DNA of 64,000 nucleotides from Onchocerca volvulus (lineage: Eukaryota > Nematoda > Chromadorea > Rhabditida > Onchocercidae), in assembly GCA_000499405.2 (NCBI GenBank), contig HG738137.1, positions 14,315,661-14,379,660 on the forward strand. The letters are read 5' to 3'. Within the stretch, counting starts at the first letter, position 1, and every line of letters begins with the position of its first letter. The notes beneath the pieces are model-generated. The model searched no databases. It had not been told where the DNA came from and saw only the letters and a program-made list of their open reading frames with translations. The position numbers and the translations under genes were made by a program. This document shows, piece after piece, positions 37,001-51,600 of this stretch.

Positions 37001-40000
37001 TTAATTTATCTTCGTTTAATCACATGCTGAAATTCCTTGAGAAGCTAGTTACTCTGTTCAGTTTTGTCTCATTTAAAAAATGTAAATATACAGTTAATTA
37101 AATGTTAAAAAGGATGTGCATGTTATTTTTTGTTTTAACAAGCAAAATTGTTATTTTTTTGATTATAATCAATACCTTAAAATACTTGTAAAAAAATTTT
37201 TTTTTCATCTCGAAGTAGGGAAATATCTTTGTTTTTTCATATTGTTGAATGAATCCAATTTAACTGCGAAATCATTTAGATGAGAAACTACCAAATGGCA
37301 TCGACACGAATTGTGAGCTTGTTTTTATTTAATATCTGAATTTTTTTACAGTTTTTATAGAATTTTTTTTTTTTTTTTCACTAGATTTGGATTTTCAGCA
37401 ATTTCGCTGTTTTGTTTTCTCAGCACATGTGAACCATTCCTAAATCTAATCACCCATCTCTAATCACTCTTTCCAATTTTTCCAACTTTTCACTTATAAG
37501 ACCAAAAAATTAAATAAAAACTTACTCCAGCAACAATAATGCAAGACGAAGACCACGGTATTCCGGTCCATTCCACCATGTTACTTTCGGCACTTAAACT
37601 CAAGGTTTGTAACAACGTTTAAAATGAAAGTGTATATCAAGTTTTGAAATCTGTGAAAGCTATAAGTGGAAGTTTCTTCAAAATTTGATATCTTTTACAG
37701 TTCTAGAGTAGTGCCATCGAATCACAGTTAGATTGACGTACAAATAAATTCACAATCAAGCTAACAGTATGGACAAGGTGATTTAGTATCCAGAACCTTA
37801 AGCCTCTTTTTTTGAAATGTTTGTTCTTTCAAATAGGTTTTAGATAGGATCAAAACAAATCGACTTTCATTTTACCTTAGAAATGAATTTAATTCTCTCT
37901 CGATATTCAATGTATTCGGGAATAATCTCCTTGATTATATTTGTGAGTAAAAAAACATTTTTTGATTTTTCGAGTATTTCAGATTGATGATCAGTTACGT
38001 TTTATGGATGGTTGCTGTATTGGTGGAGTGCTTGTACCAATACAGTTAACTGTTCAGTCTCTTAATCCAACAGAAACGAGAATACTGCATCCATCTGATC
38101 GTCGTAAAACACTTGATGAATTGGGAATTGATACTAGTGCACGTGTTATAATTCATTTTCAAAATCATCCATGTACATGGAATAATCGATTAGCTAGCAG
38201 TGATTCGAGTCCTGATCAAACATTTACTTGCTGGTGTGAATTCTTTATTTTTGAAATTTTGTCATTTTTTCTTTAAGTTTTTGAAAGTTGAATTAATTCT
38301 GAGCCAAATTTTTTAATTAACATAATCGTCTTTCTTATTTTAGATAACGCATGACTTAAGCAAAACAAAGTTTAATAATTAAGTGGGATCGTTTGGAAGG
38401 AATAGATTCAAACAAACTTAATTTCTTTTTTCAGTAATGAAGGATCAGCAGCTAATAATGAAGAAAATGAACGTATTTTGCCGGGCGCTGTCATAGCCGA
38501 AAATCCTGATCATGTACGATTCTTGTATACTTTAGCCGATATCGGTTATGCGTATGGGAATAATTACTTGAGAAAATCTGCTACTGATGTCTTAAAGTAA
38601 GCTTTTTCTCTCTCCTTTTTGATTTCTGCAATGATGTTTTTGTGTTTTGTTTAGATTTACAATTTCCCCAGCTAGATTTGTTATGGAAGTTTTTAGTCAA
38701 ATGCCACCAGACACGATGTCAGTAACAATGCTAAAAGAAATGGTGGAGTCAGGACGATTATACGATCTGTTACCATCTGAATCATCCAACCATATCTTGC
38801 ATCTTTTGCGCATTTTACATTCTTTACTTTTACCGTGTAATGGACATTTCATGACTGAAGCTACAGAATTCCAGGTTTGCTTTGATTCTAAATGGAAACG
38901 TTTAGTTTCAAGAATTTTTATCAGCACGTAATTATTCATTAATGTCATTATTATAATCTTTATTGTCCTAAATTTGCATATATATATTAATTAATCATTG
39001 TCATTAACCTTAAAAATCTACTACTCTTGCTAATAGACAGTTTTTCTTTATAAAAAGATCGTATCAATCTCTGAAACTCTCCGTTATCTTCCAAGACTCA
39101 TGTGTGCTGAATCCAAGGCAAACATTTTTAATACCACAACAATATGATTTTGTAACTTAGATCTAATAGTCGTGGCTTTAAGCTTAATAATTTTTTTGAA
39201 ATTTGAATATGAGTTTGGATTTGAGCTATATAAGTTTTCAATATTGACAAATAATTCAGATCCTTTTCCTTACATCATCAAGTTGTTTGGCAGTGTTTTC
39301 GTTCCTGGGAGATCCGCAGATTTTGTGTCGGTGGGATGAATATGCTTGCACTGCAATTATTTGGTGGTTGGCAAACATAGCGAAATTTGTTTTATTTGTG
39401 GCAGCACGTCTCAAAGTATGCATTATTTTTTTTTTCCTTTCGTATTGCCGGCTGTATTAATAGTTATTTTATCATGGTAATTTTTGTATTTATTGGAAAA
39501 TATCATCTATAACCTTTTTTCTTAATGTTTCAAAATTCAAAGAAAGCCAGTGTTTTTTTTTTTTTTTTTTTTTTTTTAGTTTTTGAGAACTACCGATGGG
39601 GATAAAAATGGATTTTTTGAAACGGGTCGAGTTATTGATCGTGAACAAGCAGTTTTCAAAGAGGTTAATATTTTATATGCTATAATAATATGTGAACTGT
39701 TATTGTAAAAATGCTATAGTTTTGAAATATGAATTCAATATATTGTAATGTGTTTCCGATCGCAGAGAAATTTTTGATTTTTTTGCGTTTGTAGAAATAA
39801 ATAGAGAAATAAACAGTTAGCAAAATGGAAATCGTTCAGTTAAATTGAATTTTTTTGTGTGGTAATGTTGTGTATATCATTATTTAATCAAACTAAACAT
39901 TTTTGTAACTAAAAAGAGTTTTTTTTAAGAAGTTTTCGGGTAACTTTATTATTTTTACAGCTTTGTTGTGTAGTTGCACGTGATCTCAATAATCGTATCG

Positions 40001-43000
40001 AAAGGAATCCCCAGTTGATTGAACCAATTTTTAAATTATTCACCACAGACAACAGTCGGATTGAATGCCTTTTACGGCTTGCATGGGCAATTGGTACACG
40101 AAATATACCTTTACGTCTTATCTCAAATGAATTGGCGAAGGATTCATCTACTGAAACTATTCGACAAACACAACCTGCATCTTTCACAATGGTAATTTAT
40201 TTTGTGAAAGCTTGCGTTTTTAACTGCAACATGATGAAATTTAATTTGTTATTTAAGCAAGAAGAATAAAGCATCTTAGTTTGTATCTTTTACTCGACAT
40301 TTCATAAATAATTAATGAATGTATTATGTTGCATTTCATTAATAATTAATCAGTGTTGTTGTTTTTATGAGGAGTGTGATTTTTTATACAGGAAGAACCA
40401 ACGGAATGTTTGCTGGATGCATTTGCGATAGAAGTTATTAGTGGAGATGCAACATCGGAAATTCTCAAAATCATCCATCTGTGGAATCTGCTTGTATCTG
40501 ATTTATTGTTTTGCAAAAGCTTGTATGTTTTAAGATATTTCGGAAAAAAAATTCATTAATGATTTGATTGCCTTGTTATACCAAAATTCACAATTTCAGA
40601 CAGATTAGAGATTCCTCAACTTGAATCAAGTTTTCAAGACCTTGAGAGAATTACAGATAATGGGGAATGCGACGAGTTAATATTCTTTTTTTTTTTTTTT
40701 AGAAAACTTTCTCATTTTCAGGGTAATCCGGCGCTATTTCTCAGCTTTAGTTCGGCGAATGGTTTGTCGAATGGGTTCATCCGAGCGACAGCTTGCTTCA
40801 GCATTGTTGCAATTACTTTTCAACAAGCTGGAAGAAAGTGATGAAATGCTAGTGAAGAATGCGGAATTTTTCATTTTATTATGCAGGTACTCGTGAAATT
40901 ATGATCAGTTTTGATTGTTATCTAGATTATGAATTAATTTAAAAATTGTATTTAGGATAGTTCACAGAAAAATTTCATGGAAATCAGGTAAACGTGTTAT
41001 TGAGTTGTTAATAAATGATTTTAATTGTGATTGTGATTCAGATCTTTTCAGTAATTTGAGACATTCGATTCTTAGAGGTCATTTCCATAATGTTATTGAA
41101 ATTCATCTAAAATTTATTGCAGTGAATTGTTGAAACAATTTTTCGTTTTAGTTTTGTCAATAAATGTATGAATTTTTTTAAGCTTATTGGATCACTGTAG
41201 AAATAATCAAATTTACATTGACGATGTATTGCAACGAACAGAAAAGATTTTGGATTGGTTGGATCGTGCAAAAGTAAAGCTTTTAGAACTTTTGAATTTT
41301 CGTCAAATATTAAATATCATTAGTATGATAGCATTTTGCAAAAACGACGATCTGTCAGACAGATTAGATTAAATACTACTCCATTTGAAGGCGTTGCCAA
41401 TATGATTCTTTGATAAACAGATCAAATTTTCAAATTTCTGGATATTTTTTTTGAAATGTTTTTATATCTCATGCATTTCAGCAACATACCATTGTAAATC
41501 AAGAAGGTTATCCCGATGATAGAACACTAATTGGTCGACTTGATGTGTGTCGTAATTTGTTGGGATTTCTTACAATTGAGGAGAAAGCTATAATTGGCTC
41601 GGAACCTAATGGTACACAACTTATCAAGGTAATATTTTAAAGACTAAAAATCAGTATTTTCATGTAAGTCATAGTTTAAAATCTTTCATTATTTTACGAA
41701 TTTTCTACATTGATTTCTTATAAATTTGATTTTTTTTTTTTTTTATACGTGATTGATACATTTTACATACAATTCATTTTCTACTTTCATTTTTAGCAAT
41801 TGCTAGATGAGTTTATTTTGCCATCTTCGCGAACCTATGTTGATTTGATGCGGCAAAAAGAAAACGATTTTTGTGATATTCACATACAACGTTCCATGAC
41901 ACATTCAGCAATCTCAAGAGGTAATAAATCATTTGAAATTATGGTATCATTTTATTTTGAAACTATTCAGCTAATTTGTACAAAAGAATAGAAAATTTAT
42001 TCTGGATACCAGATAGAAATGCATGATCAAAATTAAGAAACTCATGGCAATATCTGTATTACCGCTACGAATTGGCTTAGTAAGTTTCTTTTCTATATGA
42101 ATATTAATGTTTTAAAAAGTTGTCTACAAGTTCCAGGTGTAGATGAGTTGGACAAAACCATCCCACGTTCAGAAACTATGGGACCAATGCTTTCTTCGCG
42201 TTCCATTCCAGTATGTGGTACTAGTGAAAGTGCCAAAGCAGCATACAATCTGATTGTTGCACTTTGTGACTCAACGCCTCTTAACTATCGATGTTTAGTT
42301 GAGAGTCTTCTTGAACTTTTTTACTCAGGTACTTATTTATCGTTTCTTATCAGATTGTAAGGTTTTTGAAAAAATGCATGTTTCTGCTCAAAAATAAAGT
42401 ATTTCAAAATAAGGGATCTTATTTTTTGATTCTACGAATATACTTAGATCACTGAGCTGTGAATTGTGGTTTCTTTTCAATTTCAATAAATGCAGTTACA
42501 GAGGTAGTTCCTACTATGAATATTGAATGGGAATATATGCCCGGATATTCCATTCGTTCACCAAATAGCTACGTAGGATTAAAGAATGGTGGAGCTACTT
42601 GTTACATGAATTCTGTGTTCCAACAGGTGTGTTTCATCTTACCTTTTGTGCAAGATGTGTAAAAACTCGAGTTATAAATGAATCAATGTGCAGTAGATTC
42701 AGTTCAAAAACATATATTGTTAATATTAAAATTATCTGAAAATTCAATACTTTACTTTTTCTGTTGCTGCATAACTGCATACTAGAAGCAATCACATGGT
42801 GAGCTGTTAAGAGTTCAAATTGCCTGATCCTAATCAGTTTGCATGTATTAGCGCTTTATTGACTTAACTGAGCTTCCAGAAACATATGAATCTTCTGATA
42901 ACTTCATTCTTAACCATACTGCGATGATATGACTCAGTATGCTAAGCATATTTGAAGCAAGCTCGTTTTGCAGATATTCATGATTGAACCGCTTCGGAAT

Positions 43001-45580
43001 GTCATTATCAATGCCAACTTTACGGATGATATCAGTGTTGAAGAAATGGTAATAAATGTATGCACATATTCGTTCCAAAGAATTTGTCGCTTTTTAACAC
43101 CGTTTTTATAGTTCAATATTTTTTTTTCCAGGACTACAGTGTTTCGGAAGAGCAGTATCATGTGACAATTTTGAAAGCTGTACAATCAATTTTTGCACAT
43201 CTGCTTGGCTCTGAAATGCAGTTCTATTCTCCAAAATTCTTTTGGAAGCATTTCCGGTTAATCAAGTTATCATCGTTTATGTTTCCAAAAAGTTTTAGGA
43301 TTCAGTTGAGTTGAAAAGTAATCATTTTTAGATTTTATGGTCAAGCAGTAAATGTGCGGGAGCAGCAGGATGCCCTAGAATTTTATAATGCTCTTTTTGA
43401 TTCCATAGATGAAGGCCTTAAGAAGCTGGGTGAACCGACTATTTGTGCGAATTTATTTGGTGGAATGTTTGCTGATCAGAAGATTTGCAAAGACTGTCCA
43501 CATAGGTATTACGTGCTTGTTTATTTTTTAATGTCCCAGAGAGAATTTATAAATTGAATAAATGTTTTTGTGGAGGTATATAGATATCGTTGACAACGAA
43601 TCGTAATTTTTACATTCATCTTTTATTATTGTTAAACAGTGGGAGTCAGTTCATGATCATTATGTAATTCTAAATTTAATAGTAGTGTCATATTTGAAAT
43701 CAGATGAAGGAAAAAGAATTTTTTGCTTATATTCGTTCACTTTTTTTTTTTTGAATGATTTTTATGACAAAAATTCCCAGATATCAACGTGAAGAAACAT
43801 TTACATCAATCTCAGTGGATGTGCGATCTCATAATAATCTTCTTGATTCCCTTAAAGAATATGTGAAAGGGGATTTGTTGAATAATGATAATGCATATCT
43901 TTGTGAAGAATGTAATAAGAAAGTAAGTTTTTCATGCTGTTTTAAATTGTAGAATTTGAATTTAATTCAGATTTTCTAATTTCCTGCAAAGAAAAATGAA
44001 CACGAAGGAGAGATTCTTTTTTTTTTTTAAATATCATTTTATCTTCTGAAGAACTGGGAATAAAGAGAAGCGTAGAGATTATGCCTATTAATTGATAATC
44101 AACTGGTAACAAAAATTAATGGACTTTTTTTTTTTTAGGTGACAGCAGTGAAACGATTATGTGTTGCCAAATTACCACCATATTTGACAATACAGCTTAA
44201 AAGATTTGATTTTGATTGGGAACGTGATTCACCACAAAAATTTAACGATTATTTCGAATTTCCTCTTGATCTTGATATGATGCCCTTTACTGTTCATGGA
44301 TTAGCTCAAGCTGAAGGTATTTTTCGTATAGCTACATGAGATATAGCGAATAGTGAACTTCGTTATATTTCAAATGAGGCGAAACTTGACTGTTCTTGTG
44401 CTTTCATTAATTCGACGTAACAGGCTTAGGTGCGGTTTACATCATCGTTTAACCCATGATTATTACTTATTCTTCCCCGATCCTGTTAGCTTGAAACTTT
44501 CCCTGTCATCATATATTGAATTTTCATCAACAATGCTCAAATGTTCCTTACGAATATAGTGAATTTCATTCTATTCTTGATTTGGCTTTCTTCTTTTCTC
44601 TTCTGTACACTTTTTTTTTCCAGACAATTACTACTATATTAATTAATTTATTTTTAGGGGAGACTTCGAAAGAGTTGACGCATTCTCCAGTAACCGATAG
44701 CGGTCGAGGTATGTCTTTTTTGAATATTTCCGTAAAAATCTACAGGAAAAATCCTAGGAAATATTTTTACGGAAGAAAACAGTTATAAAGGAAACTTGGC
44801 AACTGATTTAACAGATTTGCATGTAATTAATTTCTTTCTTTTTCGCTGGATAATCGGTCAAGTATCCTTTTTTTTTTTTTTATTTAAAGCTTACTGTTAA
44901 GCAGGATCAGATTCCAATTTCAGGCACGTCCGAAAGAGTATCACCGGAAACAAATGATGCTTGTGGTGCTACTGATACATCCACATCGGAAGTTAAACTG
45001 GAAGATAATAAGTTTGTTATTTCTAATTTTATGAAGTTTACTCAGGTAATTTTGGATAACAGTTGTATTGAACTCAATATAAATGACTTTAGTAATACAA
45101 AATACTGCTTGCGTGGAGTGATTGTACATTCGGGACAAGCCAATGGTGGGCATTATTATTCATTTATTCGTTCCGAAGAAGATGGTGGCCGTTGGTTCAA
45201 ATTTGATGATACTGACGTGATCGAATGGCATTTGAATAAAGAAGTAAATTTTGGTAAAATAATAGGTGAAACGCAAGATTTTCTCACTATTCCCGTTAAA
45301 AGTTTGTGTCTTTGGATTCTCTTGCTGTTGATTAAATTATTACATTATTGATCCTATAGCATTTATTTACTTTTTTCATTTGTTCATTTGCTTATTGTTT
45401 ATTTAATTTTGAGCCTTAAATTGTGGATTATGGTATCTTTAAATTTGTTCCTTGTTCTTCTTACAAACTTTTTAGTTTTTTAAGGGAAAGGAGCTCTCAT
45501 AAAGCAGAAGAAGCCAAATATTAGATTAAAAAATTCGAAAGCTGTAATTGAGAGATACTAATATTTTCACTATTTGATAT

Positions 45581-45612
<32 letters not shown>

Positions 45613-48600
45613 GATGCATGGAAAATTAACTATTGGTAATTTTTTAATCTTTATTCTTTTTTAGGAAATGCAAAATATGTGGTTTGGTGGTGAGTACATT
45701 GCGGAATCGTTTGATAATAGCAACCATTATCAGAAAAAACGACAAAAACGCTGGTGGAATGCTTATTTACTTATTTACGAAAAGGTTTATTTTATCTGCA
45801 TTAAAATTTTTGGAAATTTTTTTGTTGATATGAATGAATTGTTCAGAATGATTATTTAATTTTTCGGGACACATAATGGTTTCATCATTACATAAGAAAT
45901 GCAATAAAGTTATGCCAAGACTCTTTTGACATGTACTGTCAATCGAATCATTAGCTTATTGGACAACATGATCGGCAGTTTGGAGTGTCTAGCTTTATCA
46001 TTCCAATATCTAATGGGGTTTTTTTCAAAGAATAAATACTAATCTCCTTTGCTCCCTAACCATTATTATTTCATCATTGCTGTAATCTTCTTTAGAGAAT
46101 TATTAATTTGAATCCAGTTTATGCAAGTTTTATTTCAAACAGTCTTTTTATAGACACCAACGATTGTTACTTCTGTGGCATCATCATCAGCAGAGTTAAC
46201 GACTTCTTGCTCTTTCATGCAGCCATCACATTCGTCCTCCAATAGTCCACTCAGTTTGGATAAGAAAATAGGTGCCATGTCCATCAGTGAGTTTTCTTTT
46301 TTGCGTAATTTTGCCCAATTTATTTAAAATCAAATATCACTTTGAAGTTATAAATACTCGCTAATGTATATATGTTGGAAAGAAAATTAGAGTTCATGAA
46401 CGACAATAAAAAATAAAGGAATCAGATTACTTTTTTACTAATTCTCTATCCGTTTACTGAACTGTATTTCCTTTATAAAATCAGTGGTAAATGGATAAAA
46501 AAGTAAGAATAAAAGTCATCTTTTTTTTTTTTTTTCAATCAGAATTTCGAATGGAAAAAGGAATATAATTTTTTTTTCAGGCACTCGTATCCGACAAATG
46601 CCTCCAAAACTGGAAGCTTTGGTTCGCGGCAAGAATACTTGTGCTATGCATGAAAGATCACAGTAAGTTGATAAAATTTACATATGTTAATTTTTAAATT
46701 CGAACAGTTAATTTTCTCCTCATCAATATATATAGTCTCCCTTTCTTTAACTGGTTATATTATTATTTGATTATTGTTATATCGTATTTTATTACGCTTG
46801 GTTTCACATCATTGATATGTCGTTATATACATATAGCTATACAGAAAGCTTTTTATGTACGAATAATATAGATAAATAATCAAAAAAAGGAATACCACTT
46901 GAAGATTTAAAAGCTTATTGTATGAAATCAAAGATCCGAAGTTACATGGATTTAAATTTGGAACATGTTTGAAATATAGCATGTTATCATAAATTAGAAA
47001 TCAAACTAGATTGTTCTTTGTAAATATCCTCATGAGACATTAATAAAGGATAAATTTTTTGGATGTAAATTATCATTTTTTTAAATTGAAAAACTTGGCC
47101 GAATAAATGAGATTTATCTGTCCCAAGCAAAAAATATTTCATCTGTTTATTATTTATGTGTAGAAGACAAGCCGAAACTTCGAAATTAAAATTACTGATT
47201 TCCAAATCTAACAAATTTTCAGGTATACTCCGAATTATTTTCAATTCATTCGAGATATATGTTCACGAGCAATCCGAATGATTGATCGAATGAATATCGA
47301 ACTTCAGGAGTAAAATTTTATGCTGCGTTCTTATGAATTAGCATTCTTTTTATGGACGTTTTAAAAAATTCCAAATTCACTTCTCGATTAATGTTTCTTT
47401 ATAGAAACTAACAGGTTGCAGAAGATGGCTCTTGAACATTCATTATTTTTTTCAGCGATTATTATTTATTAACGACAAAACTGCTAAGCAAATTTTTATT
47501 TTCTACAGGCCTGCGAGCAAAGAAAACATTACGGTAAGAGATTTAATCAGTTACTGAAAAAGTTTTAGATAATTCATCTATTTAATACATTTTGTTTATG
47601 GTATTTCATGTTTTTTACTTTGCATTAAATTGAGCAGAATTTTATTACTGAATATTTATTGTATTTGCTCGGTACTTTTTAAAGGAAATAAGAAAATGAA
47701 TTGCAGTTTGGGTAATATAACAGAATGGCAGAAAACTTACGAAATATTATTTACATCATCAAGATCTTCTCGTGGGTGGTTTATATGTAATATTATGTTT
47801 CAGTCGAAAATGGTTGTTTTATATCTTCTTACCGCACCTTCAACTGATGTAAGTATACCAAAACTTTCGAAGGTCGAAAATTTGTAAATTGCGGAGAAAA
47901 TATTAAAATTTATACCAAATTCTTTATATATTGCTCTTATGGTGTTAGGGATACTGAGCTTTTTTTATGTACGAATTCTAAAAAGCATTCAATTTCTAGT
48001 GCATATCATTAAGTGACATTTTTAAGTGACATGTTTACAACAAGTTTTCTTTTCGGTCGCACGATTAGACAATTTAGGCGGATAATTCTGATTGTCGAAA
48101 TGCATAATTAGAGATTTGCTTTTCAAAACATATGCTGGGAATATTGCTTTTAAATTTGTATCAGTTTCGAATTCTGTGATCCTTCCGTCGTTGATTTTAG
48201 GTGCGATATTTCTTCACAAATATATTTGTAATACTTTTGAATGCAACAGCACATGATTATCTCGATGTTATTCGGCCATATATGCGTAAGTTTCAAGTGC
48301 TGGTTGGAAGTATCATTAGAATAGAAATGTTAAAAAGAAATGAAGTGTTTAAATTGTTGGTGTTTCGAGCTAATATCGCTAATTAGTGATTTTCGTTGAA
48401 TTCGTGCTTCAATTATGACAGTAATTTTGGTCCTATCTTTTGGAAAAAAATTATGAAATATTCGTGTGATAGTTTAAGGTAGCAATTTTGAAAGTATAAA
48501 TATTAATTATTCTGACGTTTTAGTTGCAGGAGATTGTCCTGATTTCAAACTTGATGCCGTTTATAAAGCGGGTGATACAATATCTGATATATTTATCACT

Positions 48601-51600
48601 TTATTGCTTATTATCCCTCGCAATTATTTCACCGAATTCAGCGTTCATCCTACCCAATATATAGCTTTGTTCAATCTTTATGCTATGTCGGGTTTGGAGC
48701 AGGTATCTCTGTGTTTTTGTTTTTTTCATTCCTGTTTTTAGTAATGAAAGACCAAGTATATTATAAATTTGTTAAGTCTATAAAGTGATACTGTTTTGGT
48801 ACCATTTCGCGTCAGAAAAGTGGTACATGGATTTGCTGGAAGAAATAAGCTGAGTAATTGCATGGGATTATTCGATTAAAATAAATTAGATCGATTTGTT
48901 CCAATCATACAATTATGTAGTAGTCTAATTTCAATTTGTTTGAAACTTCTGGAAATATATATCAATCGATACATTTATCCATTACCAATTCTATACCTAG
49001 GTAAATTAATCCGATCAAGTTTTTATAAAATTTTTAATGTTTACTTTGAGGGAAAAATCATTTCAGAAAAGGCAACTGGTACGAAAAGGTGCTTTGCATG
49101 CATTGTTAGTACTCATTTCACGAGATGATTATCATATCAAAGTGATTTATCAAGATAGTTCAAAATTGTATGAAGTGATTTCATTGCTGCTCAGGATTTG
49201 CAAATTTAAATGGCAAGGAGAGGTAAAAAAATAAACTAAATCATAAGCTAATTTATGTTATATCAAGCTAATTTAGATATACGACAGGGACATTCCTCAA
49301 ATAAATTTCATGTAAAAATAATCAATTAATTTTTTTCGCAGAATGCCGATTTAAATCCATATGCTATTACAACCGGTGGTCTTATTCAAGCACCGCAAGA
49401 AGTTGCTCAATGGATGGATGAACCAGTTTTTGTTAATAGGTACTTGGTCTCGCAACTAATTTTTTTGATTTGCTTCAATTTCTTATAAATTAAATTTCCA
49501 ACATATTTATGGAAAGGATAAAAAACATCAACCAATTTACCAAATAATAAAATTTTTTGGATGAGATTAAGTTTCAGTTTTATTTCATGACATGAGTTTT
49601 AGGTTATTAAAGCAGTTGATTGAATTGCCTACTGATCGTGCAGTTGCACTGGATACGATATTATATTTATGCTGGGAGAGTATTCGTTTTACGAAGATTC
49701 TTCTCTATCATTTTTCGTTTGAGGTAGGTAATTGTTGCAACTTCAAATAGTATTACTTTTAATATTATAAATATTTCAAAACCAGGCCTACTTCGATTCT
49801 TAATGACTCATAAAATTATACTATATTAGTATCATATAAAGCCTTAACTTTAATTCATATATTTTCCGATAGAAAAAGAGGGAGGGAAAAGAGGCAGGGA
49901 ATTCGGGGAATTTTTTTTTTTTTTTTTCTGATTGGTTCAGTGAAGTTTTTTATAGGATACATAAAACAAAAGGAATAAAGTTACAAAATAAGGATTTTTG
50001 CTCATGATTTCCAGTTTTGATTCAATCAATATCATAATTTTGTTCCTAACTTGTATCCGAGTTTATTTGTGTTAATTCTTTGTTGAATCATTTCATTTTT
50101 AAGTGTCTATTTACACCGAATGAAGTGAGAAACGCAACAATAATCATTGAAAGCATTCTTGAAATTAATGATTCGGTGCGAAAGGAACGGCAGCGTTTGG
50201 TACTTTTAGGCTTTGGTAAGTTGTAATCCCTTGTTTTCATGGATTTCTAAAAAATTCGAATGATTTAAGTAAGGTTTGAAAATTAAAAGCTGAACTGTTA
50301 AATGACGACACATATTATATTGCTCATGTTTAGTCGTAGATAGTGCTATAATTTTATAATGATGTCATCATAATAATTTAAATGGACTGCTTAGATTTTT
50401 TTTTTCCATTAAGTTGATTTGAATAATTAAGAAATTTTCAAAAGAGAGAGATAAAAGAGCTATTGATTCTTTTGCAATGATTTTTTAATATTTATCAACT
50501 GTTTTCTATCCTAATTGATAATAAATATTCGTAGTGATCGGTAGAACTTTTGTTACCGTGGGTGTCAAAGGAAAAGGCATTGTAAGCTTTCAGATCTTTA
50601 TTCAAAGCAAAATTTATGACAGTATTTTAGGAATGGAAGAAATCTTTTCTGAATTAGATAGTTTTATCCTATTCAGTTTCAGATTTACTTCAAGAATAAT
50701 TTATTTGTCTGAATTGGTTCCAATAATTACGTTTTCATTTTTTTTCCAGAAAATGGCCCTCAAAAATACAAAGGCTTTATTGCAATAATGTTCGGTCAAA
50801 GGGATATCTATTCATGGAAAGCGTATCAGTTGTTGCGAACGTTAATTGATATTGTTTCTGATAATCAAGAGATTATTAAAGTTAGTTTTTGGAAATCGCT
50901 ACTACAATTTTATATTTTTAATATATAGATTTCGACTTAATTTATCTTTTGATTTGCAATTTTTCCTTCATTACTAAAAAAAGGTAGTCATGGAGCATAG
51001 CAATATTAAGTGAATCTCGTTTGAATTTTACCGATATCAAAATTATTAGATGTTTTATTATTGTAAAAGAGAAAAAACTTTTTTATTTCTCTTAGTAAAT
51101 CTCATTTAATCCATAATTTAGATTCTTGCGGAAAATGAGCAAGCGCGCAACAGTTTATATAAAATGAAGGATTGGTTTAAATTGCAGCTTGCTGCCAGTG
51201 TAAGTTAAAGATTTTGTCTGTAAAGCTACTTTCTATGAATTAAAAGTCTAAAAATATTCAAATCGCAGTGATAATGAGGCAAAAATGCTAAGTCATTGAA
51301 GGTGTAGTTTTGTCTTTTAATAATGCATACTGGGCAAAACGATTAAGTTTTGACATTTCGAAAAGCACGATGATTTTCGTTCTTAATAATTCACGATTTC
51401 AATAATAGATCCATAGTAATCTTTTTTTCACTCTCTGAGAGACTCATGATGAATCGAGGATTTTATTAAAAAATTTGTCAAGTTTTTTTTTACTTCATAA
51501 ATTCAGATTGTTTTCAGTCGGCTAAATCGGACATTTATGATTATGAAAGCCGTCGCGATGACTTGGATAAGTCGGGTGACTCAGAGAGAATGGATAGTTT

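Noticed and set aside
40609..40700. Coding-looking stretch in a USP intron ([16 protein letters not shown])
   Set aside because: It has a usable acceptor but is out of phase with the flanking exons, and no donor follows before a poly-T run.
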